Shown piece by piece: positions 41,938 to 51,294 of a stretch of DNA of 64,000 nt. Source of the stretch: UBA1424 sp041654095 (lineage in GTDB: Bacteria; Bacillota_I; Bacilli_A; RFN20; CAG-826); contig JBAZED010000004.1 in the NCBI GenBank assembly GCA_041654095.1, positions 23,391-87,390 on the forward strand, written 5' to 3'. A program made the translations under genes and the position numbers. Every line of letters starts with the position of its first letter. Position 1 is the stretch's first letter. Under the pieces are notes generated by a model, which saw nothing but the letters and a program-made list of their open reading frames with translations, was not told where the DNA came from and searched no databases.

Positions 41938-42579
41938 ATGGAATACAACAAACTTATCGATCATACTCTGCTGAAACCAGATGCATCACTAGCAGCCGTC
42001 GCCAAACTCTGCGATGAAGCGACCAGACACGAATTCATGTCGGTCTGCGTCAATCCTTGCTTCGTCCCCGTCGCCAAAAAACTGCTCGAAGGCAGCGGCG
42101 TCAAAGTGTGCACGGTCATCGGCTTTCCCCTCGGCGCAACCCTTGCCGACGTCAAAGTCTGCGAGACCAAAAAAGCCGTCGAATTAGGAGCCGAGGAAAT
42201 CGATATGGTCATCAACGTCTCGATGGCCAAAGCCCATGACTACGAGTTCATCGCCAATGAGATAAACATGGTCAAAATCGCCTGTCAAGGCCGCCTGCTA
42301 AAGGTCATCCTTGAAACTTGTCTCTTGACCAACGAAGAAATCGTGCAATGCTGCCGCGCCGCCGTCAAAGCCGGCGCTGACTATGTCAAAACCTCGACCG
42401 GATTCTCGACCGGAGGTGCGACCGTCGAACACGTCAAGCTCATGCGCGATACCGTCGGACCGCAGATCGGCGTCAAAGCCAGCGGTGGCATCCGCTCCAA
42501 GGAAGACCTCGAGAAGATGGTCGCTGCCGGAGCGAGCCGCATCGGCACTTCGTCGGGCGTCAAAATCGTCAGCGAATAG
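41938..42579 (+). CDS. deoC: Deoxyribose-phosphate aldolase
   Basis: Splits 2-deoxyribose-5-phosphate into acetaldehyde and glyceraldehyde-3-phosphate, the last step of deoxynucleoside salvage. 213 residues, TIM barrel; DHTLLKP near the start, the Schiff-base Lys in YVKTSTGFS, and VKASGGIR are diagnostic. GGAGG before the Met at 41938 decides the start over an upstream ATG at 41917. Links with pdp and cdd in the window. Confidence 0.96.
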   Translation: MEYNKLIDHTLLKPDASLAAVAKLCDEATRHEFMSVCVNPCFVPVAKKLLEGSGVKVCTVIGFPLGATLADVKVCETKKAVELGAEEIDMVINVSMAKAHDYEFIANEINMVKIACQGRLLKVILETCLLTNEEIVQCCRAAVKAGADYVKTSTGFSTGGATVEHVKLMRDTVGPQIGVKASGGIRSKEDLEKMVAAGASRIGTSSGVKIVSE

Positions 42580-42621
42580 CCTGATAACTAATCGATAGAT
42601 CTTGCGAAAGGAGGTGTGAAC

Positions 42622-42795
42622 ATGCCGAAAACAGTCGTCCGAGACAATGAGTCTCTTGATGAAGCGCTACGCCGTTTTAAGCGCCAAGTCAACAAGGCGG
42701 GCACACTTCAGGAAGCTCGCAAGCGCGAATTCTATCTCAAACCCGGCTTAAAAAAGAAGTTGAAGAGCGAGATGGCTCGCCGCAAAAAATTCTAA
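42622..42795 (+). CDS. rpsU: 30S ribosomal protein S21
   Basis: 57 residues, too short for most ORF cut-offs. It reads MPKTVVRDNESLDEALRRFK and ends with KLKSEMARRKKF, the S21 pattern, with EARKREFYLKPG in the middle. AAAGGAGGTG before the ATG is one of the best ribosome sites in the window. A terminator follows. Confidence 0.95.
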   Translation: MPKTVVRDNESLDEALRRFKRQVNKAGTLQEARKREFYLKPGLKKKLKSEMARRKKF

Positions 42796-42802
42796 ACAAA
42801 AT

Positions 42803-42826
42803 TGGAAGCATTGCTTCCTTTTTTTA
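42803..42826 (+). terminator. Intrinsic terminator after rpsU
   Basis: GGAAGC - ATT - GCTTCC (42804-42818) followed by seven T. Confidence 0.9.
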
Positions 42827-42875
42827 TTCATAGCGAATTCGGTTCCCAGCATCTTATATATCTCGTGGACAATTC

Positions 42876-44075
42876 ATGCGCTATTTTGCCTTCCAAGGAA
42901 ATGATTACGATTGCGGTTTCGCCTCGCTGAAGATGCTCCTTTGCTATGCTCATAAAACGCCCAGATACCTCCGCTTGGCCAAACCCGATCATAAAGGCGG
43001 TCGCTATACTTATCGTGATTTGCTCGAAATAGCGTTGGATAACGGGGTGGTATTGACAGCCTACAAATTGATCGAAAAGGATGAAATAAGCTATCTGAAG
43101 AAGCTGCCTGTCCTCGTCTCGCTGAAAAACCCTCGTCAAAGTTTGCATCTTATCGTCCTTCGCAATTTGCGAAGAAATAAGGTTCTCATCGATGATCCCC
43201 GCCTCGGGGCTGTCGTCTTATCACTCGCGGATTTTTTAAAGCGGTGGGACGGCTCTTTCATCCAAATAACTTCGGTCGCCAAAAAATCGCAATTTAAGAA
43301 GGAGAGGCCCATCCTCGATGTCAAGAATCGCCTCGCTTTGATGGCCCTTCAAACATTCTCGGCTCTCTTCGCCTTGCTCGGCTTCGCTTTTGTCTCGCAG
43401 CAGAGCTACTTTGCCTTCCCGCTTTTATTCTTTGCCCTCTTCATGATCTGCGAGCTCTTCTTCCGGCGCTTTCAGCTGCGGATTCTCGAGCAATTTGATC
43501 ACCGCTATCTGATGCGCACTTACGATGAAGATAAAAATGCGATGCGGCGGAAGTTCACGTCTTTTTTCGACTTCAAAAAGCACTATTTCCTCTTCCCGCA
43601 GACCCTGATCAGCGCCATCATCATCAGCTTCTTTGCCATCCTCATTTTGCTCTTGAATGATTTGCTGCACGCCCTCTTTCTGGCGGCGATAATCCTATGC
43701 GCTTTCATCGATTTTTTATTATATAAAAATATCGACCGCAAGAACGCGCGCTATCTCGAATCGCTAGAAGGCGAGACGCTCACGAGGGAAATGTCCAAGA
43801 GAGACGCGGTGGTCAACTATGAACAAATGAGCCGCCTCGCCCACTTCATCGCCAAGAGCGCGACGGCGAGGAGATATGTCGGCTTCTTTCTGATCGGCGT
43901 CCTTTCCTTAACATATGCGGCGATGAGCAAGGAAGCCACGCTGAACTATTTCCTCTTCCATTTTTTTATCTACCTCCTCTTCTTTGAAAACGTCGGCAAG
44001 CTCTTTGCCACCATTTTCGATCTCGACGATTTAAAAAAGAAATCAGCGGCTTTCAAAGACCAATTTGTGCGATAG
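42876..44075 (+). CDS. C39 peptidase domain fused to a membrane domain, without ABC ATPase
   Basis: 399 residues. Residues 1-140 match the C39 cysteine peptidase of bacteriocin/peptide exporters: Gln7, Cys13 in DYDCGFASLKML, His91 in SLHLIVL and Asp107 in IDDPRLG give the full catalytic set. Residues about 150-390 hold six or so hydrophobic segments, like a reduced ABC-type membrane domain, but no Walker A, signature or Walker B follows; the protein simply ends. It stands between rpsU and ybeY, a core locus in Bacillus. It may process a peptide or a protein at the membrane. No precursor peptide with a GG leader is visible nearby. Ribosome site before the ATG is weak. Confidence 0.75.
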   Translation: MRYFAFQGNDYDCGFASLKMLLCYAHKTPRYLRLAKPDHKGGRYTYRDLLEIALDNGVVLTAYKLIEKDEISYLKKLPVLVSLKNPRQSLHLIVLRNLRRNKVLIDDPRLGAVVLSLADFLKRWDGSFIQITSVAKKSQFKKERPILDVKNRLALMALQTFSALFALLGFAFVSQQSYFAFPLLFFALFMICELFFRRFQLRILEQFDHRYLMRTYDEDKNAMRRKFTSFFDFKKHYFLFPQTLISAIIISFFAILILLLNDLLHALFLAAIILCAFIDFLLYKNIDRKNARYLESLEGETLTREMSKRDAVVNYEQMSRLAHFIAKSATARRYVGFFLIGVLSLTYAAMSKEATLNYFLFHFFIYLLFFENVGKLFATIFDLDDLKKKSAAFKDQFVR

Positions 44076-44121
44076 TATAATATATTATAAGTATGATAAA
44101 ATAATTATATTAGGCAAATAG

Positions 44122-44583
44122 ATGGAACTAACCTTTACCAATTCCGGACCGAAGTCATTTGACGAGTATGAATCTCTTTATGCGCAACTTGCCAAAGATA
44201 TTTTGCTCCGTCTAAAAATCAAGGGTCAATACGTCATCGAGATAAACATCGTCAGCGATGATGAAATACGGGCGATCAACAAAGCTTATCGCGGCATCGA
44301 CAAACCGACTGACGTCATCAGCTTCGCCTTCCTCGATGACATCAAAGCCGAAATTCGCATTCAGGGCGATGTTCCGCGCCTGCTTGGCGAAATTATCATC
44401 TCTCACGAAACCGCGCTTCGCCAAGCCAAGGCTTATGGGCATCCTCTCGAAAGGGAGATGAAATTTCTCTTGGCGCATGGTATGCTTCACTTGCTCGGTT
44501 ACGACCATCAAAGCGCGGAAGAAGAGCGCATTATGTTCGCCTTACAAGATCAAATCCTCGACAAGGAGAAAAAACATGGATAA
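44122..44583 (+). CDS. ybeY: Endoribonuclease YbeY
   Basis: Zinc-dependent RNase for 16S rRNA maturation and ribosome quality control. 153 residues with the zinc motif LLAHGMLHLLGYDH (H3 pattern, about 113-126) and NKAYRGIDKPTDVISFAF. The last 8 bases overlap the start of cdd. Standard place before cdd and era. Confidence 0.96.
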   Translation: MELTFTNSGPKSFDEYESLYAQLAKDILLRLKIKGQYVIEINIVSDDEIRAINKAYRGIDKPTDVISFAFLDDIKAEIRIQGDVPRLLGEIIISHETALRQAKAYGHPLEREMKFLLAHGMLHLLGYDHQSAEEERIMFALQDQILDKEKKHG

Positions 44584-44974
44584 ACAACAACTAGTCGACC
44601 TCGCCATCGAAGCTCGGAGCCTCTCTTACTCGCCGTATTCCCACTTTGCCGTCGGAGCCGCTTTACTCTGTAAAGATGGTTCGGTTTATGTCGGCAGCAA
44701 TATCGAAAATGCTTCCTACCCTCTCAGCATGTGCGCTGAGCGGAACGCCTTGTATTCAGCGTTTATGGATCACCGGACGAAAGACGATTTCGCGGCTTTG
44801 GCCGTCGTCGGCAACACCGATTCGCCAATCACGCCTTGCGGCGCCTGCCGCCAAGTCATCAGTGAACTGTTTCCGATGAACGCTCCCATCTACATGGCCA
44901 ATCTCCGCGGCGACATCAGAGAGACGACCATCGCCGAACTCCTGCCTTTTGCCTTTGACGGAAGCGATTTATAA
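44576..44974 (+). CDS. cdd: Cytidine deaminase
   Basis: Converts cytidine and deoxycytidine to uridine forms in pyrimidine salvage. 132 residues; FAVGAALL, then the zinc site in CAERNAL and PCGACRQV. I start at ATG 44576, which follows AAGGAG and overlaps the ybeY stop by 8 bases; a longer frame from 44477 would lie inside ybeY. Ends 0 bases before era. Confidence 0.97.
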   Translation: MDKQQLVDLAIEARSLSYSPYSHFAVGAALLCKDGSVYVGSNIENASYPLSMCAERNALYSAFMDHRTKDDFAALAVVGNTDSPITPCGACRQVISELFPMNAPIYMANLRGDIRETTIAELLPFAFDGSDL

Positions 44975-45847
44975 ATGAAGTCAGGTTTTGTCGCCATCAT
45001 CGGCCGCCCCAACGTCGGAAAATCGACAATTTTAAACGCGCTCATCAATCGCAAAGTGTCAATCGTGACCAATAAAGCTCAGACGACCCGCGATAATATC
45101 AAGGGTATTTATGAAGATGACGACAGTCAGATAATTTTTGTCGACACCCCCGGAATTCACAAGCCGCATCACGAATTAGGGCGCCTCATGAACCAGAGCG
45201 CACTCGCCTCGACATCAAGTGTCGAAGTTGTCGTCCTCGTCGCCGATGCCTCCAAAGACTTTGACGAAGGCGATGATTTTTTGGTTCGCGAACTTAAAAT
45301 CAAATGTCCGTTAATCATCGTCATCAATAAAATTGATCTCGCTAAAATCGATCAGGTCCAAAGCCTCAAAGAGCGCTACCGGGTTCTTTATAAGGATGCG
45401 GCGATGATCGAGATGAGCGCCGTCCGCCTTTTTAATGTCGACGACCTGCTCAAGACCATCAAATCGTTTTTGAGCGACGGGCCGCGCTATTATCCCCTCG
45501 GTTCAATCAGCGACCGCGATGAAACTTTTTTCATCAAGGAATTGATTCGCGAACAAGTCTTGATTCAGCTTCGCGAAGAAGTGCCTCATCAAATCGCCAT
45601 CGCCGTCGAAAAATATCAGGACAAGAGCAAAGCCGTCGTCATCGAAGCCCTCATCGCCGTCGATAAATCTTCGCAAAAAGCGATTGTCGTCGGTCGCGAA
45701 GGGGCGCGAATCAAAGCCATCGGCATCAAAGCCCGCGAAGCTCTCCAAGCGCGCTACAACAAAGTTGTCTATCTGCAATTATACGTCGCCACCAAAAAAG
45801 ACTGGATCAACAATCCGCGGCTCTTAAAAGAATACGGATATAAATAA
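44975..45847 (+). CDS. era: GTPase Era (16S rRNA-binding)
   Basis: GTPase for 30S assembly. 290 residues: G1 GRPNVGKST, G3 DTPGIHKP, G4 NKID, and a C-terminal KH domain with GREGARIKAIGIKAREAL. Starts directly after the cdd TAA and ends on the A of the recO start codon. Confidence 0.98.
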   Translation: MKSGFVAIIGRPNVGKSTILNALINRKVSIVTNKAQTTRDNIKGIYEDDDSQIIFVDTPGIHKPHHELGRLMNQSALASTSSVEVVVLVADASKDFDEGDDFLVRELKIKCPLIIVINKIDLAKIDQVQSLKERYRVLYKDAAMIEMSAVRLFNVDDLLKTIKSFLSDGPRYYPLGSISDRDETFFIKELIREQVLIQLREEVPHQIAIAVEKYQDKSKAVVIEALIAVDKSSQKAIVVGREGARIKAIGIKAREALQARYNKVVYLQLYVATKKDWINNPRLLKEYGYK

Positions 45848-46566
45848 TGGAAATTATCGGCATCGTCACGCGCTTGACGCCTTTCAACGAAAAAGACGCG
45901 ATGATCAACATCGTCACCGAAGAGCGGACGACTTCCTTTTTAGCCCGCGGCGTCTTAGGCATCGCGAGCAAAAATATGGCAAGCGTCCAGCCCTTTACGA
46001 AATCAAGCTTCGTGCTTGCCAAAGGTAAAGATGGATTGGCGCTCCGAACCGGAACGGCGCTTGCGACCTATGGCAAGACGAAGGAGCGGCTCGAAGGCCT
46101 GACATCCCTCTCTTTTATCGGCGAGCTGACCAATAAAGTAATCGCGAGCGAAGAAGCGTCTAAAATATATCCGTTTCTCGAACGGACCTTAGCTCTTCTC
46201 GAGGACGGTTTTCACGCGTTGACATTGGCCTTATTATACTTTGCGGCCGTTTTGCGGGTGACCGGCTATGGTCTCGAGGTCACAAAATGCGTTATTTCCG
46301 GTCAGAAAAGCGATATAGCGGCCCTTTCTTATCTCGACGGGGGATTTGTCGCCGCCGCGTATTTCGACGCTCTCAGGCACCAAAAATGCTCGGAGCGCGA
46401 GTTGAAAATAATTCGCCAGATCTTCTTGGCTCAGCCCGAAGACTTTAACCGCGTGACTTTTGAGCGGCGCGAGTGCCTCAAAATTATCAATGATTTAGCC
46501 ATATATCTATCCGATGCCGCCGGCACGAGGTTAAAAAGTCTCGCTCTATTAGAAAAAGTTTCATAA
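45847..46566 (+). CDS. recO: DNA repair protein RecO
   Basis: Loads RecA together with RecR on gapped DNA. 239 residues: N-terminal OB fold (about 1-80; VTRLTPFNEKDAMINIVTEE), then a helical domain. In most RecO proteins a CxxCG...C zinc site lies near 150; here the place reads CVISGQKSD with one Cys only, so zinc binding is probably lost. Position between era and glyS is the Bacillus one. Confidence 0.9.
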   Translation: MEIIGIVTRLTPFNEKDAMINIVTEERTTSFLARGVLGIASKNMASVQPFTKSSFVLAKGKDGLALRTGTALATYGKTKERLEGLTSLSFIGELTNKVIASEEASKIYPFLERTLALLEDGFHALTLALLYFAAVLRVTGYGLEVTKCVISGQKSDIAALSYLDGGFVAAAYFDALRHQKCSERELKIIRQIFLAQPEDFNRVTFERRECLKIINDLAIYLSDAAGTRLKSLALLEKVS

Positions 46567-46592
46567 AAGAGATAAAATACACTCATAATAGG

Positions 46593-46632
46593 TTGACAAG
46601 CCCAAACTCAGCACATACACTTGAGCGGCTTG
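46593..46632 (+). promoter_or_regulatory. glyS promoter overlapped by an inverted repeat
   Basis: -35 TTGACA (46593-46598), 17-base spacer, -10 TACACT (46616-46621). CAAGCC (46597-46602) with GGCTTG (46627-46632), and CTCA with TGAG inside, form an interrupted inverted repeat across the promoter. No T-box core is present. Confidence 0.5.
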
Positions 46633-46656
46633 CATTTGTTTTGCGGAGGAACACAT

Positions 46657-48024
46657 ATGAAATATGAATTTGACACGATCGTGAACCATTTGGTCACAAG
46701 CGGTTTTGTCTATCAAGGCTCGGAAATATATGGTGGTTTATCAAATACCTGGGACTACGGACCGCTTGGCGCCGAGCTGAAAAACAACCTTAAAAAGGTG
46801 TGGTGGAAAAAATTTGTCCAAGAATCACCGACAAATGTCGGTATTGACTCTTCAATCTTGATGAATTCCAAGGTTTGGGAAGCGACCGGACACGTCACGG
46901 CTTTCAACGACCCCTTAATCGATTGCAAAAATTGCCGGGCTCGCCACCGGGCTGATGAACTGATCAGCAAGGTTCATCCGGAAATCAACGTCACCTCGCT
47001 TTCCAACGAAGAGATGAATGCTCTTATCAAAGATAAAAAGATTCCGTGCCCCGTGTGCGGCAAATCCGATTTTACGGATATTCGCCAATTCAACATGATG
47101 TTCAAAACCCACATCGGGGTCGTCGAAGATTCCAAGTCGGTCGTCTATCTGCGCCCGGAAACCGCGCAGGGTATTTTTGTGAATTTTCGAAATATTCAAA
47201 GGACGACGCGCCGCAAATTGCCTTTAGGCATCTGCAATATCGGCAAGAGTTTTCGCAATGAAATCACGCCTGGGAACTTCATTTTCCGGACGCGGGAATT
47301 CGAACAAGCCGAACTCGAATTTTTCTGCAAGCCGGGAACCGATCTCGAATGGTTTGAATACTGGAAGAACTACGCCCTTAAGTTTCTTAAGAGCTTGAAT
47401 ATCAACGCTGATAAATTGCGCTATCGCGACCACGACAATCACGAACTTGCTTTTTATTCGAAAGCAACCTGTGATATCGAATACGAATTCCCATTTGGTT
47501 GGGGTGAACTTCTCGGCGTCGCCGATCGAACCGATTACGATTTAAAGCGCCACATGGATTACAGCGGGGAAGCGCTCGACTATCTCGATGCGGAAACCGG
47601 GGAGAAATACGTTCCGTATTGCATCGAACCCTCGTTTGGAGTAGACCGCTTGATGCTGACCGTCATGTGCGATTCCTACTGCGAGGAACAGCTGGAAAAA
47701 GATTCGCGCATCGTCATGAAGCTCCATCCGGCTCTCGCGCCTTATAAAATCGCCGTCTTGCCGCTCAGCAAACAGCTTAATGAAAAATCGAAAGAGGTCG
47801 TCGCAATACTTAATAAGTATTTTTCAGTCACATACGATGATACAGGCAGCATCGGCAAGCGCTATCGCCGCCAAGACGCCATCGGCACTCCTTATGCCGT
47901 GACGGTCGACTTCGATACCGCCAACGATCAAAGCGTCACCATCCGCGATCGCGACACGATGAATCAAATCCGCCTCCCCATCAGCGAGCTGGTCGGTTAC
48001 TTCACGGTCAAATTATTCTATTAG
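46657..48024 (+). CDS. glyS: Glycyl-tRNA synthetase, single-chain type
   Basis: Charges tRNA-Gly. 455 residues of the alpha2 class II type, not the GlyQ/GlyS pair. WDYGPLGAELKNNLKKVWW near the start, a zinc insertion with CKNC and CPVCGK (about 88-135), then RPETAQGIFVNF (motif 2) and the C-terminal anticodon domain. GGAGG before the Met at 46657 decides the start; a TTG at 46621 lies in the promoter region. Confidence 0.97.
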   Translation: MKYEFDTIVNHLVTSGFVYQGSEIYGGLSNTWDYGPLGAELKNNLKKVWWKKFVQESPTNVGIDSSILMNSKVWEATGHVTAFNDPLIDCKNCRARHRADELISKVHPEINVTSLSNEEMNALIKDKKIPCPVCGKSDFTDIRQFNMMFKTHIGVVEDSKSVVYLRPETAQGIFVNFRNIQRTTRRKLPLGICNIGKSFRNEITPGNFIFRTREFEQAELEFFCKPGTDLEWFEYWKNYALKFLKSLNINADKLRYRDHDNHELAFYSKATCDIEYEFPFGWGELLGVADRTDYDLKRHMDYSGEALDYLDAETGEKYVPYCIEPSFGVDRLMLTVMCDSYCEEQLEKDSRIVMKLHPALAPYKIAVLPLSKQLNEKSKEVVAILNKYFSVTYDDTGSIGKRYRRQDAIGTPYAVTVDFDTANDQSVTIRDRDTMNQIRLPISELVGYFTVKLFY

Positions 48025-48070
48025 TATTAATTTAGTATATTTTTAGTTAAAAAGGGAGGAGCCCATATCT

Positions 48071-49870
48071 ATGAGATATGATTCGGGATTGGTTGATGAA
48101 ATCTTAAAAAACGCGGATATCGTCAATGTCGTTTCCAGTTACATCAACGTCATTCGCAAAGGTCGCAGTTTCGTGGCTCTTTGCCCTTTCCATGACGATA
48201 AGAATCCGTCGATGATGATTTCCAAGGAAAAGCAGATCTTCAAGTGCTTTGTTTGCGGCGCGGGCGGAAACGCCATCAGCTTCGTCGAAAAATATGAGCG
48301 CATCCCTTTTGTTGAAGCGATTCGCAAAACGGCCGAAATCATCGGCTTTCACGATGTTCGGCTCAATAAGCCAATCGAAAAAATTCAGGTCGATGAGACG
48401 ATTGCTCCTCTTTATGAGTGCATCGAAGACTTGACGACTTATTATCAATTTGGCCTCGCCACCGAAGAAGGTCAAGCGGCTCGTGACTATCTCTCAAAAC
48501 GCAACATCAATGAAGACCAACAGGAGAGATTTCGCTTAGGTTATGCCATCAAAGATGGCAAAGGAACAATATCCTTCCTTGAACAAAAAGGCTATAGCCT
48601 CAAGTCAATCGAGAGTATCGGCATCGCTCTCGCCAAAGCTAACGGCACCTCCGATTCAAATGCCGGTCGCCTCATCTTCCCGATTCAAGATGCCGATGGC
48701 AAGGTCATCGGTTATAGCGCGCGTAGATTATTTGACGAGACCGAAGGTCCAAAGTACGTCAACTCTCCGGAGACGAGGCTCTTTCACAAGAGCTCCGTTC
48801 TCTACAATTTCCACAACGCCAAAATAAGCGCCAAACACGATGGCTACATATATGTACTCGAAGGTTTTATGGACGTTTTTGCCCTCGATAAAATCGGCAT
48901 TAAATCAGCCATTGCCATCATGGGTACCGCTTTGACAAAAGAACAAGCTCAAGTGCTGCGAAGACTAAATGTCGAGATTCGCCTCTGCCTCGATGGCGAT
49001 GCAGCCGGGCAGATGGCAATGATGCGCTTGATGGGCGTCTTAGATGGCGCCGGCGTCAAATATCGCCTCATCTCGGAACCGGGCAACGAAAAGGATCCTG
49101 ATGAGATTTTGCAAGAAGGCGGCGAAGAGCAACTGCGCAAGTACCTCAACATGCTCGTCGATCCCTTTGAGTTCGCTCTGAATTACTATCAGCACACCAA
49201 TCCTCTCGGCTCGCTCGAGGATCGTCAAAAGGTCGTCAATCACTTCTTGCCGATGCTCGTGCAGATTCCTTTAGGAATTGACCTCGATAATCGCATTTTT
49301 AAGTTGGCGAAAGTGACGCGCTTTGAACCGCAGGCCATCAGCAAGTTCATCGACGAAGCCCGCAAGCAAAATAAAACAAACGAGCCGAGAGCTATGAATC
49401 TTCCCGAGATGGAATTTAAACCCTTCCGCAACGATTTGCGGCGCCTTCAAAACGCGGAGCGCCATTTGCTCTACAACATGTTTCAAGATAAAAACGCGGT
49501 CGATTTCTATGAGAAGAATGTCCAATTCTTTTACATCGAAGTTTATCGTCATATCGCCCTCCACATCATCGATTATCTCTCCAAGCACGATGAACTCGAC
49601 GTCTCGCTCTTAATCAATGAAATCGCCCTCAAGGAAAGCGCCAACAAAGACGAAATCATCGATGAAATAACGAGCCTCAATGTCAAGAACCTCTATCCCA
49701 AAGCGGATGAGAAGACGCTTCAGGAAGTTCGCGAAGTCATCAAGGAGGAAACCCAAAACCTCTATGAGAAAGAAGCCTTGCAAAAATCGCTGCTCGGCAA
49801 GACACCTCGCGAGCAAGCTCGCATAATTGACGATTACAATCGCCGCAAAATGAAAAAAATAGGTAAATAA
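48071..49870 (+). CDS. dnaG: DNA primase
   Basis: Makes RNA primers on the lagging strand. 599 residues: zinc-binding CPFHDDKNPSMM ... FKCFVCGAGG (CHC2), then the RNA polymerase core, TOPRIM with EGFMDVFALDK and LDGDAAG, and a C-terminal helicase-binding region. Followed by rpoD after 20 bases, the classical macromolecular-synthesis order. Confidence 0.97.
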   Translation: MRYDSGLVDEILKNADIVNVVSSYINVIRKGRSFVALCPFHDDKNPSMMISKEKQIFKCFVCGAGGNAISFVEKYERIPFVEAIRKTAEIIGFHDVRLNKPIEKIQVDETIAPLYECIEDLTTYYQFGLATEEGQAARDYLSKRNINEDQQERFRLGYAIKDGKGTISFLEQKGYSLKSIESIGIALAKANGTSDSNAGRLIFPIQDADGKVIGYSARRLFDETEGPKYVNSPETRLFHKSSVLYNFHNAKISAKHDGYIYVLEGFMDVFALDKIGIKSAIAIMGTALTKEQAQVLRRLNVEIRLCLDGDAAGQMAMMRLMGVLDGAGVKYRLISEPGNEKDPDEILQEGGEEQLRKYLNMLVDPFEFALNYYQHTNPLGSLEDRQKVVNHFLPMLVQIPLGIDLDNRIFKLAKVTRFEPQAISKFIDEARKQNKTNEPRAMNLPEMEFKPFRNDLRRLQNAERHLLYNMFQDKNAVDFYEKNVQFFYIEVYRHIALHIIDYLSKHDELDVSLLINEIALKESANKDEIIDEITSLNVKNLYPKADEKTLQEVREVIKEETQNLYEKEALQKSLLGKTPREQARIIDDYNRRKMKKIGK

Positions 49871-49890
49871 CCTGATAGGAGATCATCAAA

Positions 49891-51294
49891 ATGGCCAAGA
49901 AAAAAGTGACTGAAGCCCCAATTGCTGAAGAAGTTAAAATGGATAAAGCGGACTTGCTCGCCAAAGAGAAAAAAGCTATGGCGGTTGAAGAAAAAGCGGT
50001 CGCCAAGAGCAAAAAGGACGCCGTTAGCGCTAAAGAGGGCAAAAAGCACAAAAAAGAAGCCGATGACGACGAAGAACCCGTCGTTATCATCGATGAAGAG
50101 GAAGAAATCGAATCTTTGGAAACGATTAAGAAACGCCTCGTCAAAACGTTTAAAGAGCGCGGTTTTATCGACATGAGCGAGGTGCTGGATGAAACCTCAC
50201 ACCTCGACCTCACCGACGATGATCTCGAAGGCCTCATCACCTTTTTAAAAAGCAAAGGAGTCGATGTCATTTCCGATATCGACGCCGAAGCTGAACTCGA
50301 TGAAATCGATGTTGAGAAGATTAGCAAGGAACTCGCCAGCGGCGAAAAACTAGTTCCCGACGTAGTGGATATCATCGATGAAGAAGAGGATATCGACGAA
50401 GAAGACTTGGCGGAAATCGACGATCTATCCAAAATTGCCACCGGCGAAGTCAAAGTCAACGATTCGGTCAAGATGTATTTAAAAGAGATCGGCCGCGTCA
50501 ATTTGCTGCGCCCCGAAGAAGAGCCAATTTTGGCCCAGCGCATTCTCGATGGCGACATGGTCGCTAAAAACGAGCTGATCAACGCCAACCTACGCCTCGT
50601 CATCAACATCGCCAAGCATTATAGCCGCGGCAAGGCCATGGACTTCCTCGATTTGATTCAAGAAGGCAACCTCGGCTTGATGAAAGCCGTCGATAAATTC
50701 GACTACACCAAAGGTTTTAAATTCTCGACGTACGCGACGTGGTGGATTCGCCAATCGATTACGCGGGCGATCGCCGATCAGGCGCGGACCATTCGCATTC
50801 CGGTGCACATGGTCGAAACCATCAATAAGATGAAGCGCGTTCAGAGGCAATTAGTCCAGAGGTTCGGCCGCGAGCCGACGGCCGAGGAAATATCCTCTGA
50901 ACTCGATGGTTTTTTATCTCCGGAGCGCATTCGCGAAATTCAGAGGATCGCCCTCGATCCCGTTTCTCTTGAGACCCCGATTGGTGAAGAAGAAGATTCG
51001 CACCTCGGTGATTTTATCGAAGATAAAGAAGCTGAATCGCCCGTCGATTTTACCACCAAATCGCTGTTGAAAGACGAGTTGTATGAAGTGATGAAAGATC
51101 TGACCGACCGCGAGGAGCGCGTCCTGCGCTTGCGCTACGGACTCGATGATAACCGGCCGCGGACGCTTGAAGAAGTCGGTCGCGAATTCGGCGTAACTCG
51201 CGAACGTATTCGGCAGATTGAAGCCAAGGCTATTCGCAAGCTTCGCCACCCGACGAGAGCTAAGCGTTTAGGAGACTTCCGCGAATCCAAATGA
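49891..51294 (+). CDS. rpoD: RNA polymerase primary sigma factor RpoD/SigA
   Basis: Housekeeping sigma factor. 467 residues: a Lys/Ala/Glu-rich N-terminal extension (about 1-65), a region 1.1-like part, region 2 with SRGKAMDFLDLIQEGNLGL and STYATWWIRQSITRAI, region 3, and region 4 with EEVGREFGVTRERIRQIE and RKLRHP. Recognises the TTGACA/TATAAT promoters seen here. The stop overlaps the start of trmK by 4 bases (ATGA). Confidence 0.98.
   Translation: MAKKKVTEAPIAEEVKMDKADLLAKEKKAMAVEEKAVAKSKKDAVSAKEGKKHKKEADDDEEPVVIIDEEEEIESLETIKKRLVKTFKERGFIDMSEVLDETSHLDLTDDDLEGLITFLKSKGVDVISDIDAEAELDEIDVEKISKELASGEKLVPDVVDIIDEEEDIDEEDLAEIDDLSKIATGEVKVNDSVKMYLKEIGRVNLLRPEEEPILAQRILDGDMVAKNELINANLRLVINIAKHYSRGKAMDFLDLIQEGNLGLMKAVDKFDYTKGFKFSTYATWWIRQSITRAIADQARTIRIPVHMVETINKMKRVQRQLVQRFGREPTAEEISSELDGFLSPERIREIQRIALDPVSLETPIGEEEDSHLGDFIEDKEAESPVDFTTKSLLKDELYEVMKDLTDREERVLRLRYGLDDNRPRTLEEVGREFGVTRERIRQIEAKAIRKLRHPTRAKRLGDFRESK

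Noticed and set aside
46590..46656. T-box before glyS
   Set aside because: There is no TGGNACCGCG core, no antiterminator and no T-run; only a promoter-spanning inverted repeat.
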